From positions 1 to 64,000 of the IMG/VR virus record IMGVR_UViG_3300046512_000168: a DNA stretch of 64,000 nt; one strand, 5' to 3'. This DNA comes from a virus. Of the stretch, positions 22,807-30,834 are shown in pieces. A program made the position numbers and the translations under genes. Every line of letters starts with the position of its first letter. The first letter of the stretch is position 1. Below the pieces are notes generated by a model, which was given only the letters and a program-made list of their open reading frames with translations, ran no database searches and was not told where the DNA came from.

Positions 22807-23075
22807 GCGGACCAGCAGGCGAATACCACCGCAACTTCCTCAAGACGCGTCTGCGCGAGGAATTCAAAAAGGGCGGCTTCTCAATGCAGGACATCATGGA
22901 CAAGACCGGCTTTACCGAACTGGCCGTGCGCCGCGCCTTCAACTACGATGAAGCGACCACGCTCCACAAGCTGGGGGAGCTGGCGAACGCCATGGGTTTC
23001 AAAGTCGACCTCGTTCGGGCGCACCCCAGAGGTGGCAAAATCGATATTGTGCACATAGAGGAAAGACATGACTGA
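22803..23075 (+). CDS. HTH (XRE-like) DNA-binding protein
   Basis: 90 residues. Residues about 22-70 read as a Cro/C1-type helix-turn-helix: FSMQDIMDKTGFTELAVRRA then TTLHKLGELANAMGFKVDLV, including the typical LxxLAxAMG segment. A candidate regulator of phage or host promoters, possibly including the repeated early promoters, though nothing links it to a site. Overlaps the preceding gene by 4 bases and the next by 8. Confidence 0.82.
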   Translation: MSGPAGEYHRNFLKTRLREEFKKGGFSMQDIMDKTGFTELAVRRAFNYDEATTLHKLGELANAMGFKVDLVRAHPRGGKIDIVHIEERHD

Positions 23076-23649
23076 CGACAGCAAACCAGACGGCATGCGC
23101 ATGGAATACGGCTCGGCGATCTACCGCCATCGCGGCTTCGACATCGCCTACCGTGAGAACAACGAAGTCTGGAGCTGCCATGCGCTGAATGTCGAGCACG
23201 TCCAGCTCTCTCGCGTCAAGGAGATGATCAACAAGATCGACAAGCAGGCGCGTGAGCTGGGCGAGGACGGCGTGCGCGTGCTGATCGTTCACGACTACGG
23301 CTCGGTCGAGATGAAGGAGGCCTACGCCTACGCGATCGACGCCAACCGTGAGGACGTCTGGGTCACCACGACCAAGGAACACTACGCCCGCCACGGCGGC
23401 AAGAGTATCGTCGATACCCGCAAGAAGGCGAAGATCGATACCCTCGTCCTTGACACACCCGAGACGCGCGCCGCCATCCAGGCCTATCTCGACGCAGAGA
23501 AGGAAGTGCAACGGGTTGCACGCGAGAGGCGCGAATACCTCAAGACCCTGCCGCGCCTGACCATGCCGGAGCTGAAACCAGTCGAAGCCTTGTCCGAGGA
23601 CGACAGCCAGAAGCTGGCAGCCAGGCCGGTACGCAAGAGGACGAGATGA
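23068..23649 (+). CDS. Unknown protein with VRKRTR tail, 193 residues
   Basis: N-terminal half is alpha/beta (YRHRGFDIAYRENNEVWSCH, with HVQLSRVKEMINKIDKQA); the C-terminal half is helical and carries EVQRVARERREYL (palindrome-encoded) before a linker ending RPVRKRTR, the basic form of the shared terminal motif. Function unknown. Confidence 0.83.
   Translation: MTDDSKPDGMRMEYGSAIYRHRGFDIAYRENNEVWSCHALNVEHVQLSRVKEMINKIDKQARELGEDGVRVLIVHDYGSVEMKEAYAYAIDANREDVWVTTTKEHYARHGGKSIVDTRKKAKIDTLVLDTPETRAAIQAYLDAEKEVQRVARERREYLKTLPRLTMPELKPVEALSEDDSQKLAARPVRKRTR
23506..23521. repeat. Dispersed palindrome (GG centre), coding
   Basis: GTGCAACGGGTTGCAC, encoding VQRVA; both outer bases changed together so symmetry is kept. 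Confidence 0.9.
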
Positions 23650-23900
23650 ATAACGATCCGAACTACGCTGAATTCGACGACTGCATCTGGGTCAGCCTGT
23701 ACTGTTCCAGCAAGAAGGCGCGCGCCGAGATTATCCGCCTCAAAACGCTTAATGGACTGGGCTTCCTATTCAATCCAGGGGGCGGCCAGTTTGTCGGACA
23801 CGAGCCCTATTTCAACTGTCAGATTACTACATTCGATGACGTGCTCGATCTGACCACGCTGCGGAAGGCGCTCACTGCTGCCGGCCGGTCCACAGAATAA
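23646..23900 (+). CDS. Unknown protein, 84 residues
   Basis: Beta-rich with WVSLYCSSKKARAEIIRLKT and GLGFLFNPGGGQFVGHEPYF. The stop TAA directly abuts a palindrome. No family recognised. Confidence 0.8.
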   Translation: MNNDPNYAEFDDCIWVSLYCSSKKARAEIIRLKTLNGLGFLFNPGGGQFVGHEPYFNCQITTFDDVLDLTTLRKALTAAGRSTE

Positions 23901-23916
23901 TTGCAACGCGTTGCAA
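23901..23916. repeat. Dispersed palindrome (GC centre, perfect)
   Basis: TTGCAACGCGTTGCAA, zero bases after a stop and 23 bp upstream of a -35 box. Confidence 0.97.
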
Positions 23917-23923
23917 CGAGTAT

Positions 23924-23952
23924 TTGACAAACACTTAGATATGTAGGATTAT
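23924..23952 (+). promoter_or_regulatory. Early-type promoter
   Basis: -35 TTGACA, spacer AACACTTAGATATGTAG, -10 GATTAT. Confidence 0.9.
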
Positions 23953-23980
23953 AAATGAAACCTACAAAGGAGGCGCGGTT

Positions 23981-24745
23981 TTGAAATACACATATTGCCT
24001 GTCTGATATTCACGGCATGGTCGATCACCTCGGCCAGGCCATGCGCTGGATCGCCAATGACTGCGCCGAGACCATGACCAGCCTCGAAGATGTCACGATC
24101 GTCTTCATGGGCGACTATATCGATCGCGGCCCCGCGTCACGCGCCGTCCTCGACATGCTGATGCTCATGAGGGACACCAGCCCTCCGACGATCGTCATTC
24201 TGCGCGGCAACCACGACGAGATGATGCTGCAGGCGCTGCGCTACCGATCGAAAACGCACGAGGTATGCTGGCTGCAGAACGGCGGCCTGGAGACGCTGAA
24301 GAACTACGAAAAGCCGGTCGCGGCCCGTGGCTTCGAACGCAGTCTCTATGACGACGCGGTCTACGCGCATCTCGACTTCATCGAGAGCATGGACCTGTTC
24401 TACGAGGACGAGCACCGCGTCTATGTTCATGCCGGCGTGCGCGGCTCGTTCCAGCGCATGGGCCTGCAGCAACCCTTTGACCTCTTGTGGATCAGGCCGA
24501 GCGAAATGGACGAAGCCTGGCCGGCCGGTATGCCGGTCGAGCCGAAGCTTGTCGTGCATGGGCACACGCCTGGTCATCCTGGCATCCCCGAAAAGACCTT
24601 CGGTATCGACGGCGGCGCCTGCTTCGACACTGGACATCTGAAGGTGGTCAAGTTTGACGATCAGCATCGCGATCCGATCCATATCCAGGAGATCAGACCG
24701 ATCAAGATGGCAGGCGTCAACGACAACAAGGTAAAGGCAGCATGA
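23981..24745 (+). CDS. Calcineurin-like metallophosphoesterase (PPP-type)
   Basis: 254-residue metal-dependent phosphatase related to lambda phosphatase and bacterial PrpA/ApaH enzymes. All metal-ligand blocks are present: SDIHG at 8-12, MGDYIDRG at about 44-51, RGNHDE at about 76-81, VHAG near 150 and HGHTPG near 194. It should remove phosphate from proteins or nucleotides in the host. The start is TTG with AAAGGAGG eight bases upstream; no in-frame ATG exists between promoter and domain. First gene of its operon. Confidence 0.93.
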   Translation: MKYTYCLSDIHGMVDHLGQAMRWIANDCAETMTSLEDVTIVFMGDYIDRGPASRAVLDMLMLMRDTSPPTIVILRGNHDEMMLQALRYRSKTHEVCWLQNGGLETLKNYEKPVAARGFERSLYDDAVYAHLDFIESMDLFYEDEHRVYVHAGVRGSFQRMGLQQPFDLLWIRPSEMDEAWPAGMPVEPKLVVHGHTPGHPGIPEKTFGIDGGACFDTGHLKVVKFDDQHRDPIHIQEIRPIKMAGVNDNKVKAA

Positions 24746-25128
24746 CCGGCATATTCCTTCATGATTTCTCCTGCGAGGAGGACGTCTTCTCGCAGTTCGA
24801 AACAAAGGACGAGGACAGGGAAGGCGTGCGCATCTTATTCGCGACCTACACCTACGAGAACTATTCGGGGAGTGCATTCGTGCTGCTCGAAAAGGATGGA
24901 AAGCTGTTCGAAGTCAATGGATCGCACTGCTCGTGCTACGGTCTCGAAGGTCAGTGGGCACTGGAAGAGGCTGACAAGGACGCGCTCTTGCACCGCTTGC
25001 GCAAGGGAGACATGGGCGGTGAATACGAGGGCAACTGGTCGCAGGCGCTCATCGATCTGCTCGACCCGCCATCTCCGCCGACGGTAGCAAACCTCATCGT
25101 CGCCAGGAGGAGGGCGATCGATCTATGA
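24742..25128 (+). CDS. Conserved phage protein (SHCSCYGLEGQW family)
   Basis: 128 residues. The central FATYTYENYSGSAFVLLEKD and GSHCSCYGLEGQW belong to a family of unnamed phage proteins with this very phrase. The C-terminus has VARRRAIDL. The codons for that tail also contain the AGGAGG site for the next gene, whose start overlaps by 4 bases. Confidence 0.87.
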   Translation: MTGIFLHDFSCEEDVFSQFETKDEDREGVRILFATYTYENYSGSAFVLLEKDGKLFEVNGSHCSCYGLEGQWALEEADKDALLHRLRKGDMGGEYEGNWSQALIDLLDPPSPPTVANLIVARRRAIDL

Positions 25129-26282
25129 CCCCTAAAGTCGAGCTGCTTACGCGAGACGGAGGGCGGGCTTGGCTTCGCATGCCGTCGGCCCAGCCGTCGC
25201 AGGGGATGGTGTCGTCAGAAGCACTCACGCGTGACGACCTCGTGCATCTTTATGCCCAGCTTAGCGCACATCTTCGCGAGACGAGTGGCCAACCCACTGT
25301 CGCGATCGCCGGCCGCGCCATTCAGCTCGAAGACGCACCTGTAGCCGCCCCGACTTTGCAACCCGTTGCACTATCCACATCTGTCGCAGTGCCGTCGAAC
25401 TTTCGCGCCATTGATCGGACCCCTGCCGTAGGAGACTGGTTCCTCATCTTACGCCGCGAAGGCTCGACGTCGGACTGCACAGTCGGCCGTCTCTACCAGG
25501 TCACACGGGTTGACGTCGAGGGCCGCTCAATTCCAGCTATCTCTTTCGTCGACGATGTCGGTGATCGCGTGTCGATGTTCTCTGGACGTGGCGTTAGCTG
25601 GGAGTTAGTCGAGCCGGCGCTGGTCGAGCCGGCGCCCCTGACGTTCAACTGGGACGCCGTAAACGATCTGAGGCCGAGACCAGAGCATTACCCGCCTCCC
25701 GCAGAGACGTTCCCGGTCGAAGGGTCTACTTGGCCGTGGCGCGTCGTCACCGATCGGCCGCCTGTCGTGGGAGACTGGGTGCGCATCACGCATGTCCCTG
25801 ATGAATATAGCGATTTCACTGCCGAGGTTGGCGGCGTCGTGCAGCTAATCGACGTCGACACAGACGAGTGGAGCAGAAACGGGGCATGGGATGGCAGCCA
25901 TCACGCAGACGACTACATGGTATGGCATGATGGGGACATGAGCTGTGTCCAGGCCGAGCTGGTCGAGCGCGTTACCAATCCGATCGTCTATCGCGCCGTG
26001 GCTACGACGACAGACACGATGGTCGAGCCTTTGGCGGAGAGCCGCGTTGTCCCCGGAAGCCTGCGCATCAACGAGCTGACACTAGACGGCTATGATAGCG
26101 TCCCCATGCCGGTGCTTGTGCAGAGCCTTGCCGAAACGATTACAGGCGTCACCCGAGAGACATTCCGCGCGCTCTTCCTGGAGCATGTCGAGGAACTGAG
26201 CCACGCTATAGACGCAGCGGTAACCGAGCTGGATGATGACCAATGGTTAGGCGCCATCCGCAGGATGCGGGAGAGGTCATGA
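25125..26282 (+). CDS. Modular unknown protein with internal GRAIQL, 385 residues
   Basis: Residues 1-67 form a small domain ending VAIAGRAIQLEDAPVAAP, which is the shared terminal motif placed internally. A linker with TLQPVALST (palindrome-encoded) follows, then two related beta-domains (VGDWFLILRREGSTSDCTVG and VGDWVRITHVPDEYSDFTAE) and a helical C-terminus. The layout suggests two ancestral genes fused at the motif. Function unknown. Confidence 0.82.
   Translation: MTPKVELLTRDGGRAWLRMPSAQPSQGMVSSEALTRDDLVHLYAQLSAHLRETSGQPTVAIAGRAIQLEDAPVAAPTLQPVALSTSVAVPSNFRAIDRTPAVGDWFLILRREGSTSDCTVGRLYQVTRVDVEGRSIPAISFVDDVGDRVSMFSGRGVSWELVEPALVEPAPLTFNWDAVNDLRPRPEHYPPPAETFPVEGSTWPWRVVTDRPPVVGDWVRITHVPDEYSDFTAEVGGVVQLIDVDTDEWSRNGAWDGSHHADDYMVWHDGDMSCVQAELVERVTNPIVYRAVATTTDTMVEPLAESRVVPGSLRINELTLDGYDSVPMPVLVQSLAETITGVTRETFRALFLEHVEELSHAIDAAVTELDDDQWLGAIRRMRERS
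25356..25371. repeat. Dispersed palindrome (CC centre), coding
   Basis: TTGCAACCCGTTGCAC in an interdomain linker, encoding LQPVA. Confidence 0.92.
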
Positions 26283-26307
26283 ACGGGCAGGGCGCTAGAC
26301 ATATAAT

Positions 26308-26336
26308 TTGACAAACACTCATACATATGAGATAGT
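26308..26336 (+). promoter_or_regulatory. Early-type promoter
   Basis: -35 TTGACA, spacer AACACTCATACATATGA, -10 GATAGT; no palindrome nearby. Confidence 0.88.
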
Positions 26337-26359
26337 CAAAGGAGATGAAAGGGCAGGGC

Positions 26360-26593
26360 ATGAGCAGGGCAATCGATTTCACACCGGAAGAGCACCACGA
26401 GGAAAAAGAGTTCGGCCCTCTGTGGCTCCCGCCGCATACCTGCGACGACTTCAATGACCACGAGTGCGGCATCTGCAGAATGCGCTCCCAGATGCGCGCC
26501 TATTACGAAAAGTGCCGGCAGGAATATAAGATCGCCTGCGCGGCTGATCGCGGCGAATGGACGCCGCGCGAGACGAGGGCAACGGCATTATGA
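26360..26593 (+). CDS. Cys-rich small protein with RAIDF and RATAL ends
   Basis: 77 residues: MSRAIDFTPEEHHEEKEFG, a cysteine cluster (CDDFNDHECGICRMR) that could bind zinc, and a tail GEWTPRETRATAL. Both ends look like the shared motif. An ATG fifteen bases upstream lies directly on GGAG with no spacing, so the second ATG is preferred. The tail resembles residues about 126-138 of the next protein. Confidence 0.75.
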   Translation: MSRAIDFTPEEHHEEKEFGPLWLPPHTCDDFNDHECGICRMRSQMRAYYEKCRQEYKIACAADRGEWTPRETRATAL

Positions 26594-27087
26594 CACGCGC
26601 ACTCGAACTGGAAGAATTGCAACGCGTTGCACCATCGGAGGCGCCGCCCGAGCCGATACCTGAATTCACCCATATAAGGCATGACGGCTATACGTGGTGC
26701 GGCTATGCCAAGGGCAAGTACGGCGACCATGAGCGCGGCCATCTCTACTCAACAGTCACCAACAGGGCCCAGCGCGTCGCTATGTGGCAGAGCAACCAAC
26801 TCTACGGAGACGGGTCGCTGACCATCGACTGGGTCGAGAACGGCTGGAAAGTCTGCCCGCACTGCGAACGTGATAAGTGGAGCGAGGAGAACAAGGACGC
26901 CCTGGCTGCGCAGCGCAGGTACGCGGCCGAGGAGATAGCGATCGCCAAGGCCGAGGCCGGCGAATGGACGCCCAAGAAGAAGCGCGCTGTCATCCTACGC
27001 GAGCATGGTCAGCCAGAGACAGTGCTGCGCGCCAGGCCATTTTCCGACTTCAAGACAACGGAAGAACTGATCGAGGCGTGGAAATGA
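26590..27087 (+). CDS. Unknown protein with CPHC motif, 165 residues
   Basis: Starts MTRALELEELQRVAPSE, joining the shared motif to a palindrome-encoded LQRVA. The middle (WVENGWKVCPHCERDKW) has a CxxC site, followed by a helix and GEWTPKKKRAVIL, paralogous to the tail of the preceding protein. Function unknown. A 12-codon reading frame (27084-27122) bridges it to the next gene. Confidence 0.82.
   Translation: MTRALELEELQRVAPSEAPPEPIPEFTHIRHDGYTWCGYAKGKYGDHERGHLYSTVTNRAQRVAMWQSNQLYGDGSLTIDWVENGWKVCPHCERDKWSEENKDALAAQRRYAAEEIAIAKAEAGEWTPKKKRAVILREHGQPETVLRARPFSDFKTTEELIEAWK
26617..26632. repeat. Dispersed palindrome (GC centre), coding
   Basis: TTGCAACGCGTTGCAC, encoding LQRVA close to a start codon. 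Confidence 0.93.
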
Positions 27088-27118
27088 AAGCTACTCCAGG
27101 ACAACGAGAGCAGTTGCT

Positions 27119-27469
27119 ATGAAGAAAAGCTGCCACATCACCGTGGACTACGAAGGCGGGACTGCCTGCGCCTGGGCGATCGAGCGCACGGCCAAGGGTG
27201 TCGAAGAGCGGATAGAAGAACTGTGCCGGCCCGAGATGCGCGGCAGCCAGCAGATCACCCCGAGAAGAATGCCTACGAAGATAACACTTCACGTCGACGT
27301 GGAAAGCCAAGGCTTCAAGGTATGGGCCGTGGGCACTGACGGCTACGAGAAGGTGGAGGAGCGCGCCCTAGCCCTGCTCGCCGCCACGAGCAGAGAATTC
27401 AACCGTCTGCACGGCATCGAGCCCGCCGTCGACGAGTACGCGATAGAGAAGAGGGCGATCCAGTTATGA
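27119..27469 (+). CDS. Unknown protein with KRAIQL tail, 116 residues
   Basis: N-terminal beta segment (SCHITVDYEGGTACAWAIER), helix, then a second strand-helix unit (FKVWAVGTDGYEKVEERALA) and the tail YAIEKRAIQL. The tail overlaps the next start by 4 bases. No family recognised. Confidence 0.83.
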   Translation: MKKSCHITVDYEGGTACAWAIERTAKGVEERIEELCRPEMRGSQQITPRRMPTKITLHVDVESQGFKVWAVGTDGYEKVEERALALLAATSREFNRLHGIEPAVDEYAIEKRAIQL

Positions 27470-27669
27470 GCCAGCCCAATGCGATAAGCTGCGCAACCTG
27501 CGTTTACCGACACACATATACCATCAACTCGGTCTGCCGGCGAAACCCGCCGACGGCGCTCCCAGGCGGCAACGTCTGGCCGAAGGTCGGGGAGTTGGAT
27601 TGGTGCGGCGAGTGGCAGCCGAAGAGCGAGCCCATGCCCATCCAGCCGAGGCGATCGCTTAGCCTCTGA
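27466..27669 (+). CDS. Small zinc-finger-like phage protein, 67 residues
   Basis: CATC, a later CRRNPP and CGEW form the CxxC...C...C pattern of a small phage protein family (phrase CRRxPP then WPxVxxxDWCGEW). It would bind one zinc ion; role unknown. Ends PRRSLSL, a loose form of the shared tail. Confidence 0.85.
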   Translation: MSQPNAISCATCVYRHTYTINSVCRRNPPTALPGGNVWPKVGELDWCGEWQPKSEPMPIQPRRSLSL

Positions 27670-27700
27670 AGAAAATACTTGACATCAACTAATTTAGGCT

Positions 27701-27729
27701 TTGACAAACACTTAAACATATGTAAAAGT
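27701..27729 (+). promoter_or_regulatory. Early-type promoter, weak -10
   Basis: -35 TTGACA, spacer AACACTTAAACATATGT, -10 AAAAGT. Confidence 0.8.
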
Positions 27730-27751
27730 CAAAAATGAAGGCTACAGGTTT

Positions 27752-27767
27752 TTGCAACGCGTTGCAG
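27752..27767. repeat. Dispersed palindrome (GC centre)
   Basis: TTGCAACGCGTTGCAG, unusual in lying between promoter and start codon, in the 5-prime leader. Confidence 0.95.
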
Positions 27768-27780
27768 ACAGGAGATGGGC

Positions 27781-28335
27781 ATGGCCGAGAATTTCGACAA
27801 GATGTGCGAGGCAGTCATCGATAAGTGCGGGCTCGATGGCGCAATCCCTTGGATCATGATGGCCTCGCTCCTCTACTACCACGCGGACATTTCCATCCTC
27901 ACCGATCCATTCTACGACAAGCTTACGCGCGAGCTGCACGGCAACTGGGCCGAGCTGAAACACCCACACAAAGCGCTGATCGACAAGGACGGCCTGAAAA
28001 CGGGCAGCCTCTATAACCTGAAGATCGAGAACTATCCGAAGAGCGTGCGCGGCGCGGCCTTCTCTCTCATCACCGGCAAGGGCTTCGGCCTCGACGTCAA
28101 GAAGCGCGACGCCATCTATTACGCCGACTTCGAGCCACCTGAATATGCCTTCGACACCTATGTCTATGGCGAGCGCAAGGAGACCTGGCGCCAGTACCAG
28201 GCCCGCCTCAATCCGCCGAGCGAGATCGAGCTCGCCGAAGCCGTGATGGCAGCCATCATTCCGCCACCCGAGCCTGAGCCTGTCTTCAATATTCGCAAGC
28301 GCGTCCGGCCGACTAATGAAGGAGTAAGTGCATGA
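27781..28335 (+). CDS. DNA ligase LigA-related protein (Ia-like domain)
   Basis: 184 residues. ASLLYYHADISILTDPFYDKL then TRELHGNWAELKHP resembles the NAD-binding Ia domain of bacterial LigA (phrase YYxxDxPxxSDxxYDxLxxEL), without the adenylation core. Such LigA-related stand-alone proteins occur in phages; catalytic ligation is not expected. A proline-rich linker leads to FNIRKRVRPTNEG, the basic form of the shared tail. AGGAG is placed for this ATG, not the one six bases upstream. Confidence 0.72.
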   Translation: MAENFDKMCEAVIDKCGLDGAIPWIMMASLLYYHADISILTDPFYDKLTRELHGNWAELKHPHKALIDKDGLKTGSLYNLKIENYPKSVRGAAFSLITGKGFGLDVKKRDAIYYADFEPPEYAFDTYVYGERKETWRQYQARLNPPSEIELAEAVMAAIIPPPEPEPVFNIRKRVRPTNEGVSA

Positions 28336-28502
28336 GCGTATTCGCCAAGGACCCCTGGGTTCTGTTCTGGATCGTCCTTGTCATCGTGCTGCTGATCCGA
28401 TCCATGTGGAAGAGCAGGGAGCGCACGATCAGGATCAAGGAGCGGGGCTGGCCGCCGAACCATCTCGATGCCAACGGCGACTTCAGGGAAATCGACGAGT
28501 AA
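28332..28502 (+). CDS. Small membrane protein, 56 residues
   Basis: One transmembrane helix (WVLFWIVLVIVLLIRSMW, about 9-26) then a basic, polar tail (KSRERTIRIKERGWPPN). Overlaps the preceding gene by 4 bases; GGAG upstream. Function unknown. Confidence 0.8.
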   Translation: MSVFAKDPWVLFWIVLVIVLLIRSMWKSRERTIRIKERGWPPNHLDANGDFREIDE

Positions 28503-28533
28503 TCCATCCAACCCAGAGAGGGGCAGACGCCAC

Positions 28534-29850
28534 ATGAAACGCGTCAGACACTTTAAGAACCAGAAAACCTACCGGCGGCTCGGCGAAGCACTCTTCCAGG
28601 TGAGCACGACAGATGTACGCCGCGCTCCGCACTTAGCCAGCAGTGAGCACTATGACGGCGAGACCGGCAACTACGTCAAGCAGCGCATCGTCCGTGACGG
28701 CGACCCGGTCGAAGTCTATCAGTCCGAGGAAGAAGGCAAATTCTTCGTGCGCTTCCCCGATGAGATGAACGACGAGGCGCGCTTCATCTCCGACGGAGAG
28801 ACGAACGACAGCGCCCTCTGGGACATGCTCGAAAACCTCTTGCGCGAGGAGGCCATCTCCGATTGGATGAACGACTGCAGGCCTTACGTCGAGGGCACCC
28901 ATCTGGCGCGCGACGAGAGACGCGGTCGCATCCGTGCGCTCAAGACCATCCTGCAGACGCAGCGCACCGCCATCCACGCGCCGACTGATATGCAACCCGT
29001 TGCAAGCAAGACCCTCGTGCCGATCAGTGCCGACGGCAAATACGTCTTCATCGACGGGCGCGGCGACGTGCCGATCCTCTACGACTGCGAAGGCGAGATG
29101 ACCGACAGCGAGGCGGTCGATCTGATCAACCAGCTCTTTCGTGAAAACGACGTCCGTGATGGAAGCACGTTCACGCATGGGGCGGCGCGCGCCATGCTGC
29201 AGGGGATGGCCGTTCGGGCTTACAGAGCCGGCCGAGACGACGGCTTCACAAAAGGCTGGAACGCCGCACCGAAGACAGAGGACACTATCCCCAAGCTGGA
29301 GAACTGCGGGCAGTACCTGGCGCGGGACAACACAGGCCAGTGGCATTACATCAATCACGCGAACACCTGGCAGGGATGCCCTGACCCACTCCCTGACGTG
29401 CGCATCGACGACAACCCCGATCACGACGGCACGGATGGGGCGCATCCCGCATGGTGGCGCGGCAATGACCATGGCCTCCATCGCGTCGCGGACCTCGTGA
29501 CCTTCTGGATCACCGAACCTGACATGGGCAAAGTGATGGCCGGCGCCTTCGGTGAGCCGCAGCTCGAACGCCTGCGCGCCTCTGTTATCGATCTGCGCCA
29601 TAAGGTGGGTGGATCAGACGAGCGTGCACAGGCAGCATTCGAGCGGGGCTTCGAGGCAGGGGCTACCCGCATCATGAACGCCCGTCCCGACCCGCTCACT
29701 AAGACTGACCTGCGCGACGCGCTGGATTGCTTCTGGAACGCTGCGATCGGCGAGGCCCATCACAAGCAGGACAGCACGGCCTTCGCCGTCGCATCGATCA
29801 TGGCAAGCGGCATACAGGCTATTTCGAACAGCCTGAAGGAGGGCAAATGA
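28534..29850 (+). CDS. Unknown protein, 438 residues
   Basis: Starts MKRVRHFKNQ, a possible N-terminal basic motif. The body shows no known catalytic signature; it includes a beta-rich region (GKYVFIDGRGDVPILYDCEG), a segment ARAMLQGMAVRAYRAGRDDGF with GxxxGFxxG-like glycine spacing, repeated later as AQAAFERGFEAGATRIMNAR, and a helical C-terminus. A palindrome encodes MQPVA at a likely linker near residue 153. GAGAGGGG lies upstream. Confidence 0.85.
   Translation: MKRVRHFKNQKTYRRLGEALFQVSTTDVRRAPHLASSEHYDGETGNYVKQRIVRDGDPVEVYQSEEEGKFFVRFPDEMNDEARFISDGETNDSALWDMLENLLREEAISDWMNDCRPYVEGTHLARDERRGRIRALKTILQTQRTAIHAPTDMQPVASKTLVPISADGKYVFIDGRGDVPILYDCEGEMTDSEAVDLINQLFRENDVRDGSTFTHGAARAMLQGMAVRAYRAGRDDGFTKGWNAAPKTEDTIPKLENCGQYLARDNTGQWHYINHANTWQGCPDPLPDVRIDDNPDHDGTDGAHPAWWRGNDHGLHRVADLVTFWITEPDMGKVMAGAFGEPQLERLRASVIDLRHKVGGSDERAQAAFERGFEAGATRIMNARPDPLTKTDLRDALDCFWNAAIGEAHHKQDSTAFAVASIMASGIQAISNSLKEGK
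28990..29005. repeat. Dispersed palindrome (CC centre), coding
   Basis: ATGCAACCCGTTGCAA, encoding MQPVA in a linker. Confidence 0.92.
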
Positions 29851-30077
29851 CAGAGTGGAACCGAGACATCAGCAGCGCCCCTAGGGTCGGGAAAATCTGG
29901 CTAGCTGTCCAGAACTTCCAAGTCGTCGGCCCGTCCTACTGGGTGGAAAGCCGCCAAGCCTGGGCCGGCCTCGGCAGCAAGGAAGAGCCGATCGCCTGGT
30001 ATCCCTACTTCAAGCCGGAGCATCCGGACGCTAAGCCGGTTGAAGAGCCGGCTGTCAGGAAGCGGGTGCGCGCATGA
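29847..30077 (+). CDS. DUF551-like protein with RKRVRA tail
   Basis: 76 residues. The W...IS.AP..GK.W pattern (MTEWNRDISSAPRVGKIWLA), followed by AWAGLGSKEEPIAWYPYF, matches small phage proteins of the DUF551 type. The tail PAVRKRVRA is the basic form of the shared motif. Overlaps both neighbours by 4 bases. No biochemical function is established for the family. Confidence 0.82.
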   Translation: MTEWNRDISSAPRVGKIWLAVQNFQVVGPSYWVESRQAWAGLGSKEEPIAWYPYFKPEHPDAKPVEEPAVRKRVRA

Positions 30078-30295
30078 CTATGCCCCTGGAACGGATTTAC
30101 GAGCTTGGCGAGGAGATCGTCATGCTTAGCCTGGGCGGCGCGCAGGTCATGCTCATGCTGTCCGACGGCAACGAGACATTCCACGATGCTCGTTTCGTCG
30201 GCTTCCAGCCAGGCGCGATTGTCATCATGCACGCCACGCAGCCGAAGGTCATTCCGTTCCAGGTCATCACCGAACTGGAGATCATGTACGTATGA
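30074..30295 (+). CDS. Unknown small beta-rich protein, 73 residues
   Basis: LGEEIVMLSLGGAQVMLMLS, then ARFVGFQPGAIVIMHA and VIPFQVITELEIMYV, an all-beta plan compatible with an Sm-like or small SH3 barrel. No family recognised. Confidence 0.8.
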   Translation: MTMPLERIYELGEEIVMLSLGGAQVMLMLSDGNETFHDARFVGFQPGAIVIMHATQPKVIPFQVITELEIMYV

Positions 30296-30534
30296 GGCTC
30301 GGCGATATCGATGTGCGGGACCTCGCCAACAGGCTCATGAAGAAGGGCGACAACGTCGAGGCCAGGCGCAGGCAGAAGCGAGACGCAGACAGCCTAGCAT
30401 TCGACGCGTCTGCCGGAATGATGGCATCGTCCTTCGTATTCTGGGGGCTATCGCAGGTGCTGACAGACATGGCCGACGCGCATGACGCCGTGCCACCAGT
30501 CAACGGCCGGGCCTTGGACCTTGCAGATGACTAG
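30292..30534 (+). CDS. Unknown protein with GRALDL tail, 80 residues
   Basis: Basic helix (ANRLMKKGDNVEARRRQKRD), a hydrophobic segment (GMMASSFVFWGLSQVLTDMA) that might associate with membrane, then VNGRALDLADD at the C-terminus. Overlaps the next gene by 8 bases. Confidence 0.8.
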   Translation: MRLGDIDVRDLANRLMKKGDNVEARRRQKRDADSLAFDASAGMMASSFVFWGLSQVLTDMADAHDAVPPVNGRALDLADD

Positions 30535-30751
30535 GCGTGAGGTGCACCTGACCCAGGACGAGGTCGTCATGCTGCGCGACGGTATCGTGCCGACCAGCCT
30601 GCGTGATCGCCTCGCACCGGAGAACAGGCGCACCAAGCGCTGCGAGGCGTGCGGTGGTCATTCCGGGAATGCGTCGGCCACCTGCAAACACTGCGGCAAG
30701 TCCTTCGAGTTGGTGGCGAAACCGTGGCATTGCAGGGTCAAGCGCAAGTGA
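30527..30751 (+). CDS. Small zinc-ribbon protein, 74 residues
   Basis: Two CxxC knuckles (CEACGGHSGNASATCKHCGK) form a standard zinc ribbon at about 39-58; the flanks are basic, including TKRCEAC and VKRK at the end. Nucleic-acid binding is plausible. Confidence 0.87.
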   Translation: MTRREVHLTQDEVVMLRDGIVPTSLRDRLAPENRRTKRCEACGGHSGNASATCKHCGKSFELVAKPWHCRVKRK

Positions 30752-30753
30752 TT

Positions 30754-30769
30754 TTGCAACGCGTTGCAA
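30754..30769. repeat. Dispersed palindrome (GC centre, perfect)
   Basis: TTGCAACGCGTTGCAA, two bases after a stop and 26 bp upstream of a -35 box. Confidence 0.97.
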
Positions 30770-30779
30770 CGTATATTTG

Positions 30780-30808
30780 TTGACAAACACTTAGATATGT
30801 AGGATATT
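30780..30808 (+). promoter_or_regulatory. Early-type promoter
   Basis: -35 TTGACA, spacer AACACTTAGATATGTAG, -10 GATATT. Confidence 0.92.
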
Positions 30809-30834
30809 TTATTATCAACAAGGGGAGACGGGAA

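Noticed and set aside
27084-27122. Twelve-codon reading frame MKATPGQREQLL between two genes
   Set aside because: Has start and stop overlaps like real genes but is too short to support as a protein; probably a translational bridge.
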